A stretch of DNA of 9,387 nt from Caryophanales bacterium (GCA_016291895.1 JAEEZO010000061.1:1-9387), one strand, 5' to 3'. Shown: positions 1-7,775, numbered from the stretch's first letter. The notes: a model not told the origin generated them from the letters alone. Numbers and translations: made by a program.

Positions 1-1
1 C

Positions 2-1126
2 TTTAGGAAGTTATTAAAAATATCTATTATTTCCATAATTACAAGTTTTCCAATAACAATTTATAATAATTATGAAATAAATTTACTTTCTATTATTTAT
101 AATTTATTTTATGTACCATTAGTTAGTTTTATATTATTTCCCTTATCAATATTAATAGTATTATTTCCAATATTAGATAATATATTAATGTTTTTTATAA
201 ATGTATTAGAGAATAGTGCTATCTTTTTAAGTAAAATAAATGTATTAACTTTCATTTTTGCTAAACCATCATTTTTATTAATGTTTGTTTATTTAGTTCT
301 TATATATTTCTTCTTTTCTAAAAAGAAGAAAGTATTATTAATAATATTAATCATTATTCATTACAATATTAATGCCATAAGAAAAGATAGTTATGTTATG
401 GCATTAGATGTAGGTGAAGGTGATAGCTTAATAATAAAAAATAAAAATAAGACGATATTAATAGATACAGGAGGTTCACCAAATTATTCTTATTACAAAG
501 ACATCATAATGTTTTTAAAGAGTGATGGAATAAGAAAAATTAATTATTTAATATTATCTCATGGAGATTTTGATCATATGGGAGAAGCTATTAACATAGT
601 AGAAAACTTTAAAGTTGATAAAGTAATCTTTAATTGTGATTCATATACTGATTTAGAAAAAAACTTAATTAAAGTATTAGATAAAAAGAAGATAAAATAT
701 TATTCTTGTATTAAAGAATTATCTTTAAATAATAATAAACTTTTATTTTTACAAACAAGAATATATGATAATGAGAATGATAATAGTAATGTTATTTATA
801 CAGAATTAAATGGATACAAATTTATGTTTATGGGAGATGCAGGATTAGATAAAGAAAAAGATATATTGGATAAATATGATCTGCCAAAAATAGATGTCTT
901 AAAAGTAGGACATCATGGAAGCAATACAAGTACGGGACAAGATTTTATTAATATAATTAAACCAAAGTATTCAATTATATCAGTAGGAAAAAATAATCGT
1001 TATGGTCATCCTAATAAAGAAGTTTTAAATAATTTAAAAAATAGTATAATTTATAGAACAGATATAAATGGAAGTATTCTGTTTAGAATTAAGAAAAGTA
1101 CATTATCGATAGAAACAAGATTTTAA
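2..1126 (+). CDS. comEC: ComEC/Rec2 DNA-uptake channel protein, C-terminal part (5' end outside window)
   Basis: The frame is open from nt 2, so the protein continues past the left edge; the ATG at 188 is an internal methionine. 374 residues are present, whereas whole ComEC proteins usually have about 650-770. Residues 1-130 are hydrophobic: the end of the membrane competence domain (with a VPLVSFILFPLSIL-like segment typical of the family) and further membrane helices. From about residue 133 comes the metallo-beta-lactamase-like domain: DVGEGDS, DTGG, the metal-binding HGDFDH (residues 187-192, nt 560-577), FMGDAG (Asp279), VGHHGSNTS (His304/305) and NRYGHP near the end. ComEC forms the inner-membrane channel through which single-stranded DNA enters during natural transformation; the soluble domain is proposed to be the nuclease that degrades the other strand. 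All ligands I can check are present, so nothing suggests decay. It ends in TAA with no clear terminator after it. Family assignment is firm; competence of this organism is inferred. Confidence 0.93.
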   Translation, partial: FRKLLKISIISIITSFPITIYNNYEINLLSIIYNLFYVPLVSFILFPLSILIVLFPILDNILMFFINVLENSAIFLSKINVLTFIFAKPSFLLMFVYLVLIYFFFSKKKKVLLIILIIIHYNINAIRKDSYVMALDVGEGDSLIIKNKNKTILIDTGGSPNYSYYKDIIMFLKSDGIRKINYLILSHGDFDHMGEAINIVENFKVDKVIFNCDSYTDLEKNLIKVLDKKKIKYYSCIKELSLNNNKLLFLQTRIYDNENDNSNVIYTELNGYKFMFMGDAGLDKEKDILDKYDLPKIDVLKVGHHGSNTSTGQDFINIIKPKYSIISVGKNNRYGHPNKEVLNNLKNSIIYRTDINGSILFRIKKSTLSIETRF

Positions 1127-1197
1127 ATATTTTGTTATTCATAATAGAGTTTTCTTTTGTAAAATTATTGTTTCATCTTTAATAAGAAACACCTTTA

Positions 1198-1206
1198 TGT
1201 TAAAAT
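1198..1206 (+). promoter_or_regulatory. Candidate extended -10 promoter for the unknown gene and polC
   Basis: The sequence reads TGtTAAAAT: a TG one base upstream of a hexamer matching TATAAT at five of six positions, which is the extended -10 form common in low-GC Gram-positives. The -35 region 17 bases upstream (TTTAAT, 1178-1183) is weak, as is usual for extended -10 promoters. Transcription would start near 1213, leaving a leader of about 12 bases that still contains the ribosome binding site. Such motifs arise by chance in AT-rich DNA, so this is tentative. Confidence 0.4.
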
Positions 1207-1214
1207 AATTAGTA

Positions 1215-1220
1215 AGGTGA
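1215..1220 (+). promoter_or_regulatory. Ribosome binding site fixing the GTG start at 1225
   Basis: AGGTGA matches the 3' half of the full Shine-Dalgarno sequence AGGAGGTGA and lies four bases before GTG 1225. The next in-frame ATG is far downstream and inside the aligned-looking part of the protein, so this site supports a GTG start. Confidence 0.7.
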
Positions 1221-1224
1221 TATT

Positions 1225-2085
1225 GTGAACATAGAAGTTGTAGTTAATGATTATTTACTAGCATGGTACTTACTATATGGAGCATCAATTAGTAAAGAAA
1301 TAGATAAATTTAAAAAGAATTTATATACGAAATATCGTAAAGAGTATAATTTGTGTTATAAAGATCGTAATGAAATAATTAAATATGGTAAAGATTTTAT
1401 TCCTGATAATGATATTATTTATAATGCGGTTTTAGAAAGTAGTTTATATAAAACATTAAAAAAGGAAGTATCAAGACATCGCTTACATATTGCTAAAATA
1501 ATGGAACAATCAAGTAAGGAAATTGAAGATTATATTAATAGTATATTAAAATTCCCATATCCCAAAACAGTTTACTTTTATATTATTCACCCAAGACTTG
1601 AAGTAACAGAATATTTAAAAGATTATCATGCTTTAATATGGGGTAGTGAGAAAGATAAATACGATGTTTTAACAGTTATGCTTTTATCTATTACAAGAAG
1701 TCTATTGTATGAAGAACATGATGATTCAATATATAATGAACTATTAAAAGCTGTGCTAGAATTAAGTATCAAAAATGAAATAGGAAGTAGAATGGGTAAT
1801 TCGAAAGCTTATTCAATTGGAGATCCTAGTGTTTCTTTAATAAAAATGCAATTATATCCATATTGGTTAATGTATTTAGGTTTAACTAATAAGGAAGATA
1901 TTTTAAATAGAATGATAAATGATAGAGTAGCTTTTGATATTAATAAAATTGAAATAGATAAAAATTTAAAGAAATATAGTTTAAATAAATTTTTAGAATA
2001 CTGTTATGATAATAGAAAGAAAATATTAAGTTTAAATAATGTAAAAATAATACAAGATGTACCTTTAGAAGATGAATATTTATAA
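1225..2085 (+). CDS. Unrecognised soluble protein encoded directly upstream of polC
   Basis: This 286-residue protein starts at GTG. I do not recognise a named family. It has no signal peptide, no convincing membrane helix and no catalytic signature such as HEXXH, a P-loop or a Cys cluster. It is rich in Tyr, Lys and Ile and appears mainly alpha-helical: an N-terminal helix (LLAWYLLYG, residues 11-19), a long charged amphipathic helix at about 74-108, a possible beta-strand ending in YIIHPRLEV (119-127), the segment LIWGSEKDKYD (137-147), and an aromatic stretch LYPYWLMYLGL (210-220). The acidic C-terminus ends VPLEDEYL. Its stop is 11 bases before the ATG of polC, whose ribosome binding site begins one base after the stop, so the two are very likely co-transcribed and perhaps translationally linked. 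That context permits, but does not show, a role connected with replication. Codon use matches its neighbours, with no sign of recent transfer. Being a real gene is well supported; function is unknown. Confidence 0.85.
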   Translation: MNIEVVVNDYLLAWYLLYGASISKEIDKFKKNLYTKYRKEYNLCYKDRNEIIKYGKDFIPDNDIIYNAVLESSLYKTLKKEVSRHRLHIAKIMEQSSKEIEDYINSILKFPYPKTVYFYIIHPRLEVTEYLKDYHALIWGSEKDKYDVLTVMLLSITRSLLYEEHDDSIYNELLKAVLELSIKNEIGSRMGNSKAYSIGDPSVSLIKMQLYPYWLMYLGLTNKEDILNRMINDRVAFDINKIEIDKNLKKYSLNKFLEYCYDNRKKILSLNNVKIIQDVPLEDEYL

Positions 2086-2086
2086 T

Positions 2087-2092
2087 AGGAGG
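2087..2092 (+). promoter_or_regulatory. polC ribosome binding site
   Basis: A perfect AGGAGG core begins one base after the upstream stop codon and ends four bases before ATG 2097. It is the strongest ribosome binding site in the window, although its spacing is on the short side. It supports ATG 2097 as the start. Confidence 0.85.
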
Positions 2093-2096
2093 GTTT

Positions 2097-5000
2097 ATGG
2101 ATAAAAAGTTACAAGAGTTATTAGCAAGTATTAATTTTCCAGAAGAATGGTGTAATGATTTATATAATTGTTCATTATCTAAAGTTAAAATAAGTGAAAA
2201 AAATAAGTTAATGAAAATCATTTTAGATAGTGAACAAACAATCCCAGTTAATACATATATTAAATTAGTTCAAAGTCTAAATGATTTTTTTGGTATAGAT
2301 TGCTTTTTAGAAATAAAAACTAAGAAGAATGGTTTTAATCGTATTCAAGAATATTTTAATTATTTTACAGAAGACGATAAATATAAGTTTATTAGATCTA
2401 AGTTAAAATGTAATTTTAATAATTATTTTATTGAAGTTAATAATGAAAGTGAACAAAGAGAAGTAGTTGATCTATTAAATGAAATTAATGAAAGATTAGA
2501 TAAAGTTGGTGTTAATAAATTAGATATTATTGTTAATGAATTCAATCGTACAAAAGTAAATGATGCAATTAATAAAGACAAAGAAGTAAAAGTTAAACCA
2601 GAAATAATCGAAGAAAAAACGAGCGATAATCCATATAATAAATATGGACAACGTAGAAAAAAAGTAAAAACAGTTGATGATCCTAATGTTATTATCGGGG
2701 AAGTTATTGATGGTGAAGTCAGAGAATTAAAAACAATTAAAGACGAAGAAGAAGATATAATTGTTGATTGTATGGTCTTTGGTTGTGAAGGTTTTGAATC
2801 AAGTAAAAGTGATTTTAAGATAGTAACATTAAAGATAACAGATTATTCTGAAAGTATGTATGCAAAAATTTTTACACAAGATAAAGAAGAATATGATAAA
2901 TATCTAGAATTATTTAATTCAAAGATGTGGTTTAAGATTAAAGGATACACAAAAAGAGATCAGTATGCTAAAAATGCTTTAGTATTAAATGTTCAAAGTA
3001 TTAACTTATTAGATAAAAAAGAGATTGAGAATGAGAAAGATGATGCAGTTACTAAAAGATGTGAACTACATGCTCATACTAAAATGAGTCAAATGGATGG
3101 GGTAGCAGATGAAGTAAAATTAGTTCGTCAAGCTATGGAATGGGGGCATCCAGGTATTGCTATAACAGATCATGATTGCTGTCAATCATTCCCACATGTT
3201 TTCCAAGAAGTAACGGAGTTTAATAAAAAATTAAAACAAAAGGCCCAAACCAAAATTGATTTAATTAATGAAAAAATCAAAAATGAAGGTCAAACAGAAG
3301 AGTTATTAAATGAACTAGAGAAAGCTAAGTTTGATAAAGACCATTTAGATTATTTTAAAGTAGGTTATGGAACTGAGTTATCGATGTGTGAGAGCTTTTT
3401 AAATGTATGTTTTAATCCGAATGATACTTTAGTAAAAGATGCAACATTTGTTGTATTTGATACAGAAACAACAGGCTTTAATGCAGGTATTCATGATTCA
3501 ATGATAGAAATAGGTGGCGTTAAAATATGTAATGGAAGCGTTATTGATCGTTTTGATGAATTAATTAATCCTGGACATCATATTGATGCTGATATTACAA
3601 GAGTTACCGATATAAGTGATGAAGATGTAAAAGATGCTGATAACGAAGAAAATGTTACTAAAAGATTTAAAGAGTGGATAGGTGATTTACCACTTGTAGC
3701 TCATAACGCTAAATTTGATAAAAATATGCTAGATATGGCATATTATAAATATAATTTAGGTAAGTTAGAAAATCCTATTATAGATACATTAATGTTATCA
3801 AGAGTAATTAATAGAGATAGTAAAAAACATAGTTTAAAAGCTTTAGGAAAACTATATAAAATAGATACCGGTGAAGAAGATGATGAAGAGACTAGTGATG
3901 TTAATAATACTGATAATTCTCTTCCAATTGATCATTTTATAGGAACTAGAATTAAAGATGTTTTAGTTGATAATGTATCTATCATTCAAAGAATAGAAGA
4001 TGATTTATATACAAATAGAGTTCATAAAGCAAGTAAAACGGAAAAAGCTGAAGTAAAAGTAATATATGATGAAGATAGTGAATATATTGAAGAAGTAGAA
4101 CTTCATCCAGCAGATAATCAAATAACAATAAGTATTGGAAATATTATTAATATTGATATTAGTATTTATGTTGGACAACACCATGGAGCCGATGTCGATT
4201 CAGAAAACACAGCCCTAATTTTCAATAAGATGTTAAAGCAAATTGATGGCATAGAAAAATTAAGTGATTTTAATAATTTAAAATTATTAGAAGAATTAAG
4301 TTTTGATAATGACAAAAGTAAACAAGAAAAAATAGGAGAACTTTGTTCATATAAAAATTATGTAAGATTATTAGATGAAGACGAAGAAGTTGATCCCAAA
4401 TTTGGTTATCCATTTATTAAATATAAAAATAAAGATTATGTATGGCGTTATGAATGGTGTCATGATGATAATCTTCAAATGTATGAAAATATTCCAAGTA
4501 AGACATTCACAGAGCATCTTGCAAATATGTATGATAATTTTAAACATGTTACAATGATTGCTAAGAATATGACAGGATTAAAGAATCTATTTAAACTTGT
4601 TAGTTTTGCTAATTCTAACTTTTTACAGTTGAATGCCACAATACCTCGTAAAATAATTGATGAATATCGAGAAGGTTTATTAATAGGTTCAGCTTGTTTA
4701 AATGGTGAAATCTTTAATATCGCTTTAACAAGAAGTGAAGAAGATTTAATAGAAGCTATGAAGTGGTATGACTATATTGAAGTCCAACCACTTGAGAATT
4801 ATCGTCATCTACTTAGATATCACGATGTAAATAATGAGGACGATTTAATTTATGCTATTAAAAAGATTATTAAATGTGCTAAAGAAGCAGGTAAAAAAGT
4901 AGTGGCAACCGGTGACGTTCATCAAATTAAAAAAGAAGATTTGATATACCGTGAAATTATTGTTAATCAAAATGTACCAGGTAAAGGACGTCATCAACTA

Positions 5001-7775
5001 GCAAAATATTTATCTGGTTATGATAAACCATGTCTTAATATTTCTTATATAGATAAAGCCTTAAATAAGAGTGATTTTAATGAGATAGATAAAAAAGTAT
5101 TAAAGTATATTTATGTATTAACAAACTTAGAATCTATCCCAATTACTTTAAATAATTTAACGAATTTATATCAAGTTGATAAAAATAATCCAAATGAAGA
5201 AATCTTTAAAGATAAAAAACAAGATAAGAGTGAAATAATACAAGATTCATTAGAAAAACTAATGGATTATGGACTAATAGAAAGAAATATTAATAATAAT
5301 CATTATAGTTTAGATCTTAATAATTTAACATTTAAGAAGAGTGAAATTGCCGAACAAGGACATATTCCTAATCAATATTTTAGAACAACCAATGATATGC
5401 TAGATTGTTTCTCTTTCTTAGATAAGAAAACCGCTAAAGAAATAGTAATTGATAATACAAGAGACTTTATAAATAATATTGATGAGTTGGAAGTAGTAGT
5501 TTATCCAGATAAACCATTTTCACCAATTATTGAACATTCACAAGAAACGTGTCGTGATTTAGTTTATGATAAAGCTCATAGCATGTATGGAGATCCTCTT
5601 CCAAGAAATATTGAAGAACGTATCGCTCAAGAATTCTATGGTGATAAAATACTAGATTTAGTTATGGAATATTTGAAGATTAAGTATCCAAAGAAGAGTG
5701 ATGATGATATTGAGGAAATCTTCTCAAGTGAACTACATAAAGTAATCATGAGTGGTTATGATGGTGTCATTAAGTTAATGCGCGATAAATTAATTCGTGA
5801 TGAAAACTTAGAAGAAGAGGAAGCAACAACTAAAGCCAAAGCAATCCTAGGTGGTATTATTGGTGGAGGATTTGATGTTATTTATCTTATCGCTCAAAAA
5901 CTAGTTAAACACTCTAATGATGAAGGATATTTAGTTGGTTCCCGTGGATCAGTTGGTTCAAGTTTTGTTGCAACTATGATGGGAATAACAGAATGTAATG
6001 GCTTACCGCCACACTATTATTGTCCAGAATGTCAGTATAGTATGTTTAATGATGAAAACGGTGTTCGTTATACGGAAGAATATTCAAGTGGATATGATTT
6101 ACCAGAAAAAGAATGTCCAAAATGCAAAGCAAAGATGATTCACCAGGGTAATGATATGCCATTTGCAACATTCTTAGGATTTAATGCTGATAAAGTACCA
6201 GATATCGATCTTAACTTTAGTGGTGATAATCAAGCATCAGCACATGAATATACAAAAGTATTATTTGGTACAGACAATGTATATCGTGCAGGTACTATTA
6301 GTACGGTTGCTGATAAAACAGCGATTGGTTTTGCCTTAGGTTATTTTGAGGAAGAAGAATATAATAAACTTAAAATAGAGTCAAGAAGTTATGGACTTTC
6401 AATCCCAACAAAAGATGATTTAAAGAAAAAAGGTATTATTAAAAGTGAAAAAAATAGTATCGATGTTGAAAGAATATCTTTAGGATGTGTTGATGTTAAA
6501 AGAACTACAGGACAACATCCAGGTGGAATAGTAGTAGTACCAGGATATAAAGATGTCTTTGATTTCACACCATTTCAATATCCAGCTGATGATCCAACTT
6601 CAGCTTGGCGTACAACTCACTTTGATTATCATGCGATTGATGCCGATCTACTTAAACTTGATATTCTTGGTCACGATGATCCAACTGTACTACGTATGTT
6701 ACAAGATTTAACTGGAATTGATGTTACAACTATTGACTTAGGTGACCGTGATACGATGAGTATTTTTACTGGTCCTGAAATCTTAGGCGTTAAAAAGGAA
6801 GACTTGCGTGGATTAACGGCTCGTGATGGCCATAAATATTGTCCAACAGGTACATTAGGCGTTCCTGAATTTGGTACAAGTTTCTTACTTGGTATGCTTG
6901 AAGAAACCAAACCAACAACATTCGCAGAACTTATTAAAATATCAGGTTTATCACACGGAACAGATGTATGGCTTGGTAATGCAAGGGATCTTTGTACACC
7001 AGATGAAAATGGTAATATCAAAGTACCATTTAAAAATGTTATTGGTTGTCGTGATGATATTATGGTTAATTTAATACAATGGGGTATGAAACCATCAAAA
7101 GCTTTCAAAATAATGGAATTTGTTCGTAAAGGAAAAGCTAGTAAGGATCCAGTAGGATGGGGTGAATATGTTAAAGAAATGAGTGATGCAAATATTCCAG
7201 ACTGGTATATTGCATCTTGTGAAAAAATAAAATACATGTTCCCTAAAGCGCACGCTACAGCTTACGTAACTAGTGCTTTCCGTATTGCATGGTTTAAAGT
7301 TCATATGCCAATTTATTATTACGCTGCTTATTTCTCTATTCGTTGTGATCAATTTGATGTAGGAACAATGTTAATGGGAGAGAGGGCTATAAGATATCGT
7401 ATTGATGAACTTGAAGAAAAGAAAGCATCTCGTGAAGCAAGTAATAAAGAAGAAAGTATTTGTGATGTACTATATCTTTGCTTAGAAATGACAGCAAGAG
7501 GCTTCCATTTTGAAAATATTGATATTAGTAAGAGTGATGCTAAAAACTTTAAAGTAACAGAAGATGGTAAAGGATTAATAATTCCATTTAGTGCTCTTGA
7601 TGGATTAGGAGATGCAGTTGCTAAAACTATAATTAAAGAAAGAGCAAAAGCACCATTCTACAGTATTGAAGATTTACAAATAAGAGGTAAGGTTTCAAAA
7701 ACTCTTGTTGATAAATTAAAAGATATGCATGTATTAGATGGTATACCAGAATCTAATCAATTGTCATTATTTTAA
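2097..7775 (+). CDS. polC: DNA polymerase III alpha subunit, Gram-positive PolC type, unusually long
   Basis: PolC is the replicative polymerase with built-in 3'-5' proofreading. Domain order: N-terminal domain (1 to about 220); OB fold (about 222-307); PHP first half, ELHAHTKMSQMD (His325, His327) and ITDH; DEDDh exonuclease with DTET (455-458), HNAKFD (536-541) and HHGADVD (His696, Asp701); PHP second half ending ATGDVH (937-942); the polymerase core entered at YFRTTNDMLDCFSFL (from 1094); GSRGSVGSS (1281-1289); a four-cysteine zinc site (Cys1309, 1312, 1340, 1343); catalytic VPDIDLNFSG (Asp1369, Asp1371) and LKLDILGHDD (Asp1522); KRTTGQHPGG; YMFPKAHATAYV (His1719); a helix-hairpin-helix-like tail; and C-terminal NQLSLF, the beta-clamp-binding end seen in Bacillus PolC. 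It has 1892 residues against about 1440 in Bacillus; five main insertions (about 374-418, 592-693, 732-800, 969-1089, 1181-1250) account for most of the difference. Catalytic residues are intact and there is no frameshift, so it should be active. The sliding clamp and tau are its expected partners. Confidence 0.98.
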   Translation: MDKKLQELLASINFPEEWCNDLYNCSLSKVKISEKNKLMKIILDSEQTIPVNTYIKLVQSLNDFFGIDCFLEIKTKKNGFNRIQEYFNYFTEDDKYKFIRSKLKCNFNNYFIEVNNESEQREVVDLLNEINERLDKVGVNKLDIIVNEFNRTKVNDAINKDKEVKVKPEIIEEKTSDNPYNKYGQRRKKVKTVDDPNVIIGEVIDGEVRELKTIKDEEEDIIVDCMVFGCEGFESSKSDFKIVTLKITDYSESMYAKIFTQDKEEYDKYLELFNSKMWFKIKGYTKRDQYAKNALVLNVQSINLLDKKEIENEKDDAVTKRCELHAHTKMSQMDGVADEVKLVRQAMEWGHPGIAITDHDCCQSFPHVFQEVTEFNKKLKQKAQTKIDLINEKIKNEGQTEELLNELEKAKFDKDHLDYFKVGYGTELSMCESFLNVCFNPNDTLVKDATFVVFDTETTGFNAGIHDSMIEIGGVKICNGSVIDRFDELINPGHHIDADITRVTDISDEDVKDADNEENVTKRFKEWIGDLPLVAHNAKFDKNMLDMAYYKYNLGKLENPIIDTLMLSRVINRDSKKHSLKALGKLYKIDTGEEDDEETSDVNNTDNSLPIDHFIGTRIKDVLVDNVSIIQRIEDDLYTNRVHKASKTEKAEVKVIYDEDSEYIEEVELHPADNQITISIGNIINIDISIYVGQHHGADVDSENTALIFNKMLKQIDGIEKLSDFNNLKLLEELSFDNDKSKQEKIGELCSYKNYVRLLDEDEEVDPKFGYPFIKYKNKDYVWRYEWCHDDNLQMYENIPSKTFTEHLANMYDNFKHVTMIAKNMTGLKNLFKLVSFANSNFLQLNATIPRKIIDEYREGLLIGSACLNGEIFNIALTRSEEDLIEAMKWYDYIEVQPLENYRHLLRYHDVNNEDDLIYAIKKIIKCAKEAGKKVVATGDVHQIKKEDLIYREIIVNQNVPGKGRHQLAKYLSGYDKPCLNISYIDKALNKSDFNEIDKKVLKYIYVLTNLESIPITLNNLTNLYQVDKNNPNEEIFKDKKQDKSEIIQDSLEKLMDYGLIERNINNNHYSLDLNNLTFKKSEIAEQGHIPNQYFRTTNDMLDCFSFLDKKTAKEIVIDNTRDFINNIDELEVVVYPDKPFSPIIEHSQETCRDLVYDKAHSMYGDPLPRNIEERIAQEFYGDKILDLVMEYLKIKYPKKSDDDIEEIFSSELHKVIMSGYDGVIKLMRDKLIRDENLEEEEATTKAKAILGGIIGGGFDVIYLIAQKLVKHSNDEGYLVGSRGSVGSSFVATMMGITECNGLPPHYYCPECQYSMFNDENGVRYTEEYSSGYDLPEKECPKCKAKMIHQGNDMPFATFLGFNADKVPDIDLNFSGDNQASAHEYTKVLFGTDNVYRAGTISTVADKTAIGFALGYFEEEEYNKLKIESRSYGLSIPTKDDLKKKGIIKSEKNSIDVERISLGCVDVKRTTGQHPGGIVVVPGYKDVFDFTPFQYPADDPTSAWRTTHFDYHAIDADLLKLDILGHDDPTVLRMLQDLTGIDVTTIDLGDRDTMSIFTGPEILGVKKEDLRGLTARDGHKYCPTGTLGVPEFGTSFLLGMLEETKPTTFAELIKISGLSHGTDVWLGNARDLCTPDENGNIKVPFKNVIGCRDDIMVNLIQWGMKPSKAFKIMEFVRKGKASKDPVGWGEYVKEMSDANIPDWYIASCEKIKYMFPKAHATAYVTSAFRIAWFKVHMPIYYYAAYFSIRCDQFDVGTMLMGERAIRYRIDELEEKKASREASNKEESICDVLYLCLEMTARGFHFENIDISKSDAKNFKVTEDGKGLIIPFSALDGLGDAVAKTIIKERAKAPFYSIEDLQIRGKVSKTLVDKLKDMHVLDGIPESNQLSLF
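3216..3350 (+). other. PolC insertion 1: charged, coiled-coil-like segment in the PHP domain
   Basis: Residues about 374-418 lie between QSFP and YGTEL, where Bacillus PolC (from memory) has only about 16 residues. The added 43 or so residues are rich in Lys, Glu and Leu with repeated L-x-x-L/I spacing (INEKIKNE, LLNELEKAK), which suggests a helical hairpin or short coiled coil projecting from PHP. The PHP metal-ligand motifs on both sides are kept. Confidence 0.65.
3870..4175 (+). other. PolC insertion 2: about 100 residues inside the proofreading exonuclease
   Basis: Residues about 592-693 separate LGKLYKI from the Exo III motif HHGADVD. The distance from the Exo II Asp541 to the Exo III Asp701 is 160 residues, against about 59 in Bacillus PolC as I recall it. 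The piece starts with a very acidic stretch (GEEDDEETSD), has a possible helix (IKDVLVDN...RIEDDLY) and ends with several likely beta-strands (AEVKVIYD, ITISIGNIINIDISIYVG). I do not recognise the fold. It lacks the Cys/Ser and His-Asn junctions of an intein. Confidence 0.75.
4290..4496 (+). other. PolC insertion 3: acidic and aromatic segment where PHP resumes
   Basis: Residues about 732-800 lie between the last exonuclease helix and the PHP continuation that ends NMTGLKNLFKL. From Exo III Asp701 to Asn824 is 123 residues, against about 50 in Bacillus. The extra part contains an acidic run (LLDEDEEVD) followed by an aromatic cluster (FGYPFIKYKNKDYVWRYEW). The fold is not recognised, and the boundaries are approximate. 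Confidence 0.6.
5001..5363 (+). other. PolC insertion 4: winged-helix-like domain between PHP and polymerase core
   Basis: Residues about 969-1089 interrupt a segment that in Bacillus PolC runs almost directly from RHEL to YFRTTNEM; here GRHQL is followed by about 120 extra residues before NQYFRTTNDM. Residues about 995-1073 (nt 5079-5315) have the layout of a winged helix: helix 1 (EIDKKVLKYIYVL), helix 2 (TLNNLTNLYQV), a charged loop, a recognition-like helix (SEIIQDSLEKLMDYGLIER) and a hairpin wing (NINNNHYSLD). The pattern sLekLmdyGLIer...n..Ysld is typical of such domains, which bind DNA or proteins. Assignment is by pattern only. Confidence 0.6.
5637..5846 (+). other. PolC insertion 5: possible duplicated helix before the palm
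   Basis: Residues about 1181-1250 are added between IEERIAQE and GGGFDVIYL; the Bacillus protein passes from EERLEKEL to GHGFAVIYL within a few residues. Three related segments can be aligned: KILDLVMEYLKI (1184-1195), GVIKLMRDKLIR (1223-1234) and the native DVIYLIAQKLVK (1260-1271), spaced 39 and 37 residues apart. This suggests expansion by internal duplication, now strongly diverged. Confidence 0.55.

Noticed and set aside
188..1126. A complete 312-residue metallo-beta-lactamase protein starting at ATG 188
   Set aside because: The frame is open upstream to the window edge and encodes competence-domain membrane sequence, so ATG 188 is internal and the gene is a partial comEC.
1169..1191. 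Inverted repeat TGTTTC...GAAACA as a comEC terminator or operator
   Set aside because: The stem is only six base pairs with an 11-base loop, and no T run follows. It could be chance in AT-rich DNA.
4375..4557. Short plus-strand open frames inside polC (also 6871-7074)
   Set aside because: They lie wholly within a firmly identified gene in another frame and lack ribosome binding sites.
3870..5363. Inteins as the cause of the PolC insertions
   Set aside because: The junctions lack a Cys or Ser at the first position and a His-Asn followed by Cys/Ser/Thr at the end, and no intein block motifs are visible.
6671..7237. Long antisense open frame inside polC (also 7095-7352 and 1940-2221 on the minus strand)
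   Set aside because: These are shadows of the coding strand; their translations look like no protein family and have no convincing ribosome binding site.
5900..7300. Slightly higher GC and more CGT codons in the polymerase core, suggesting a different origin from the 5' half
   Set aside because: The most conserved catalytic core is expected to be richer in Gly, Arg, Pro and Ala codons; there is no sharp boundary.
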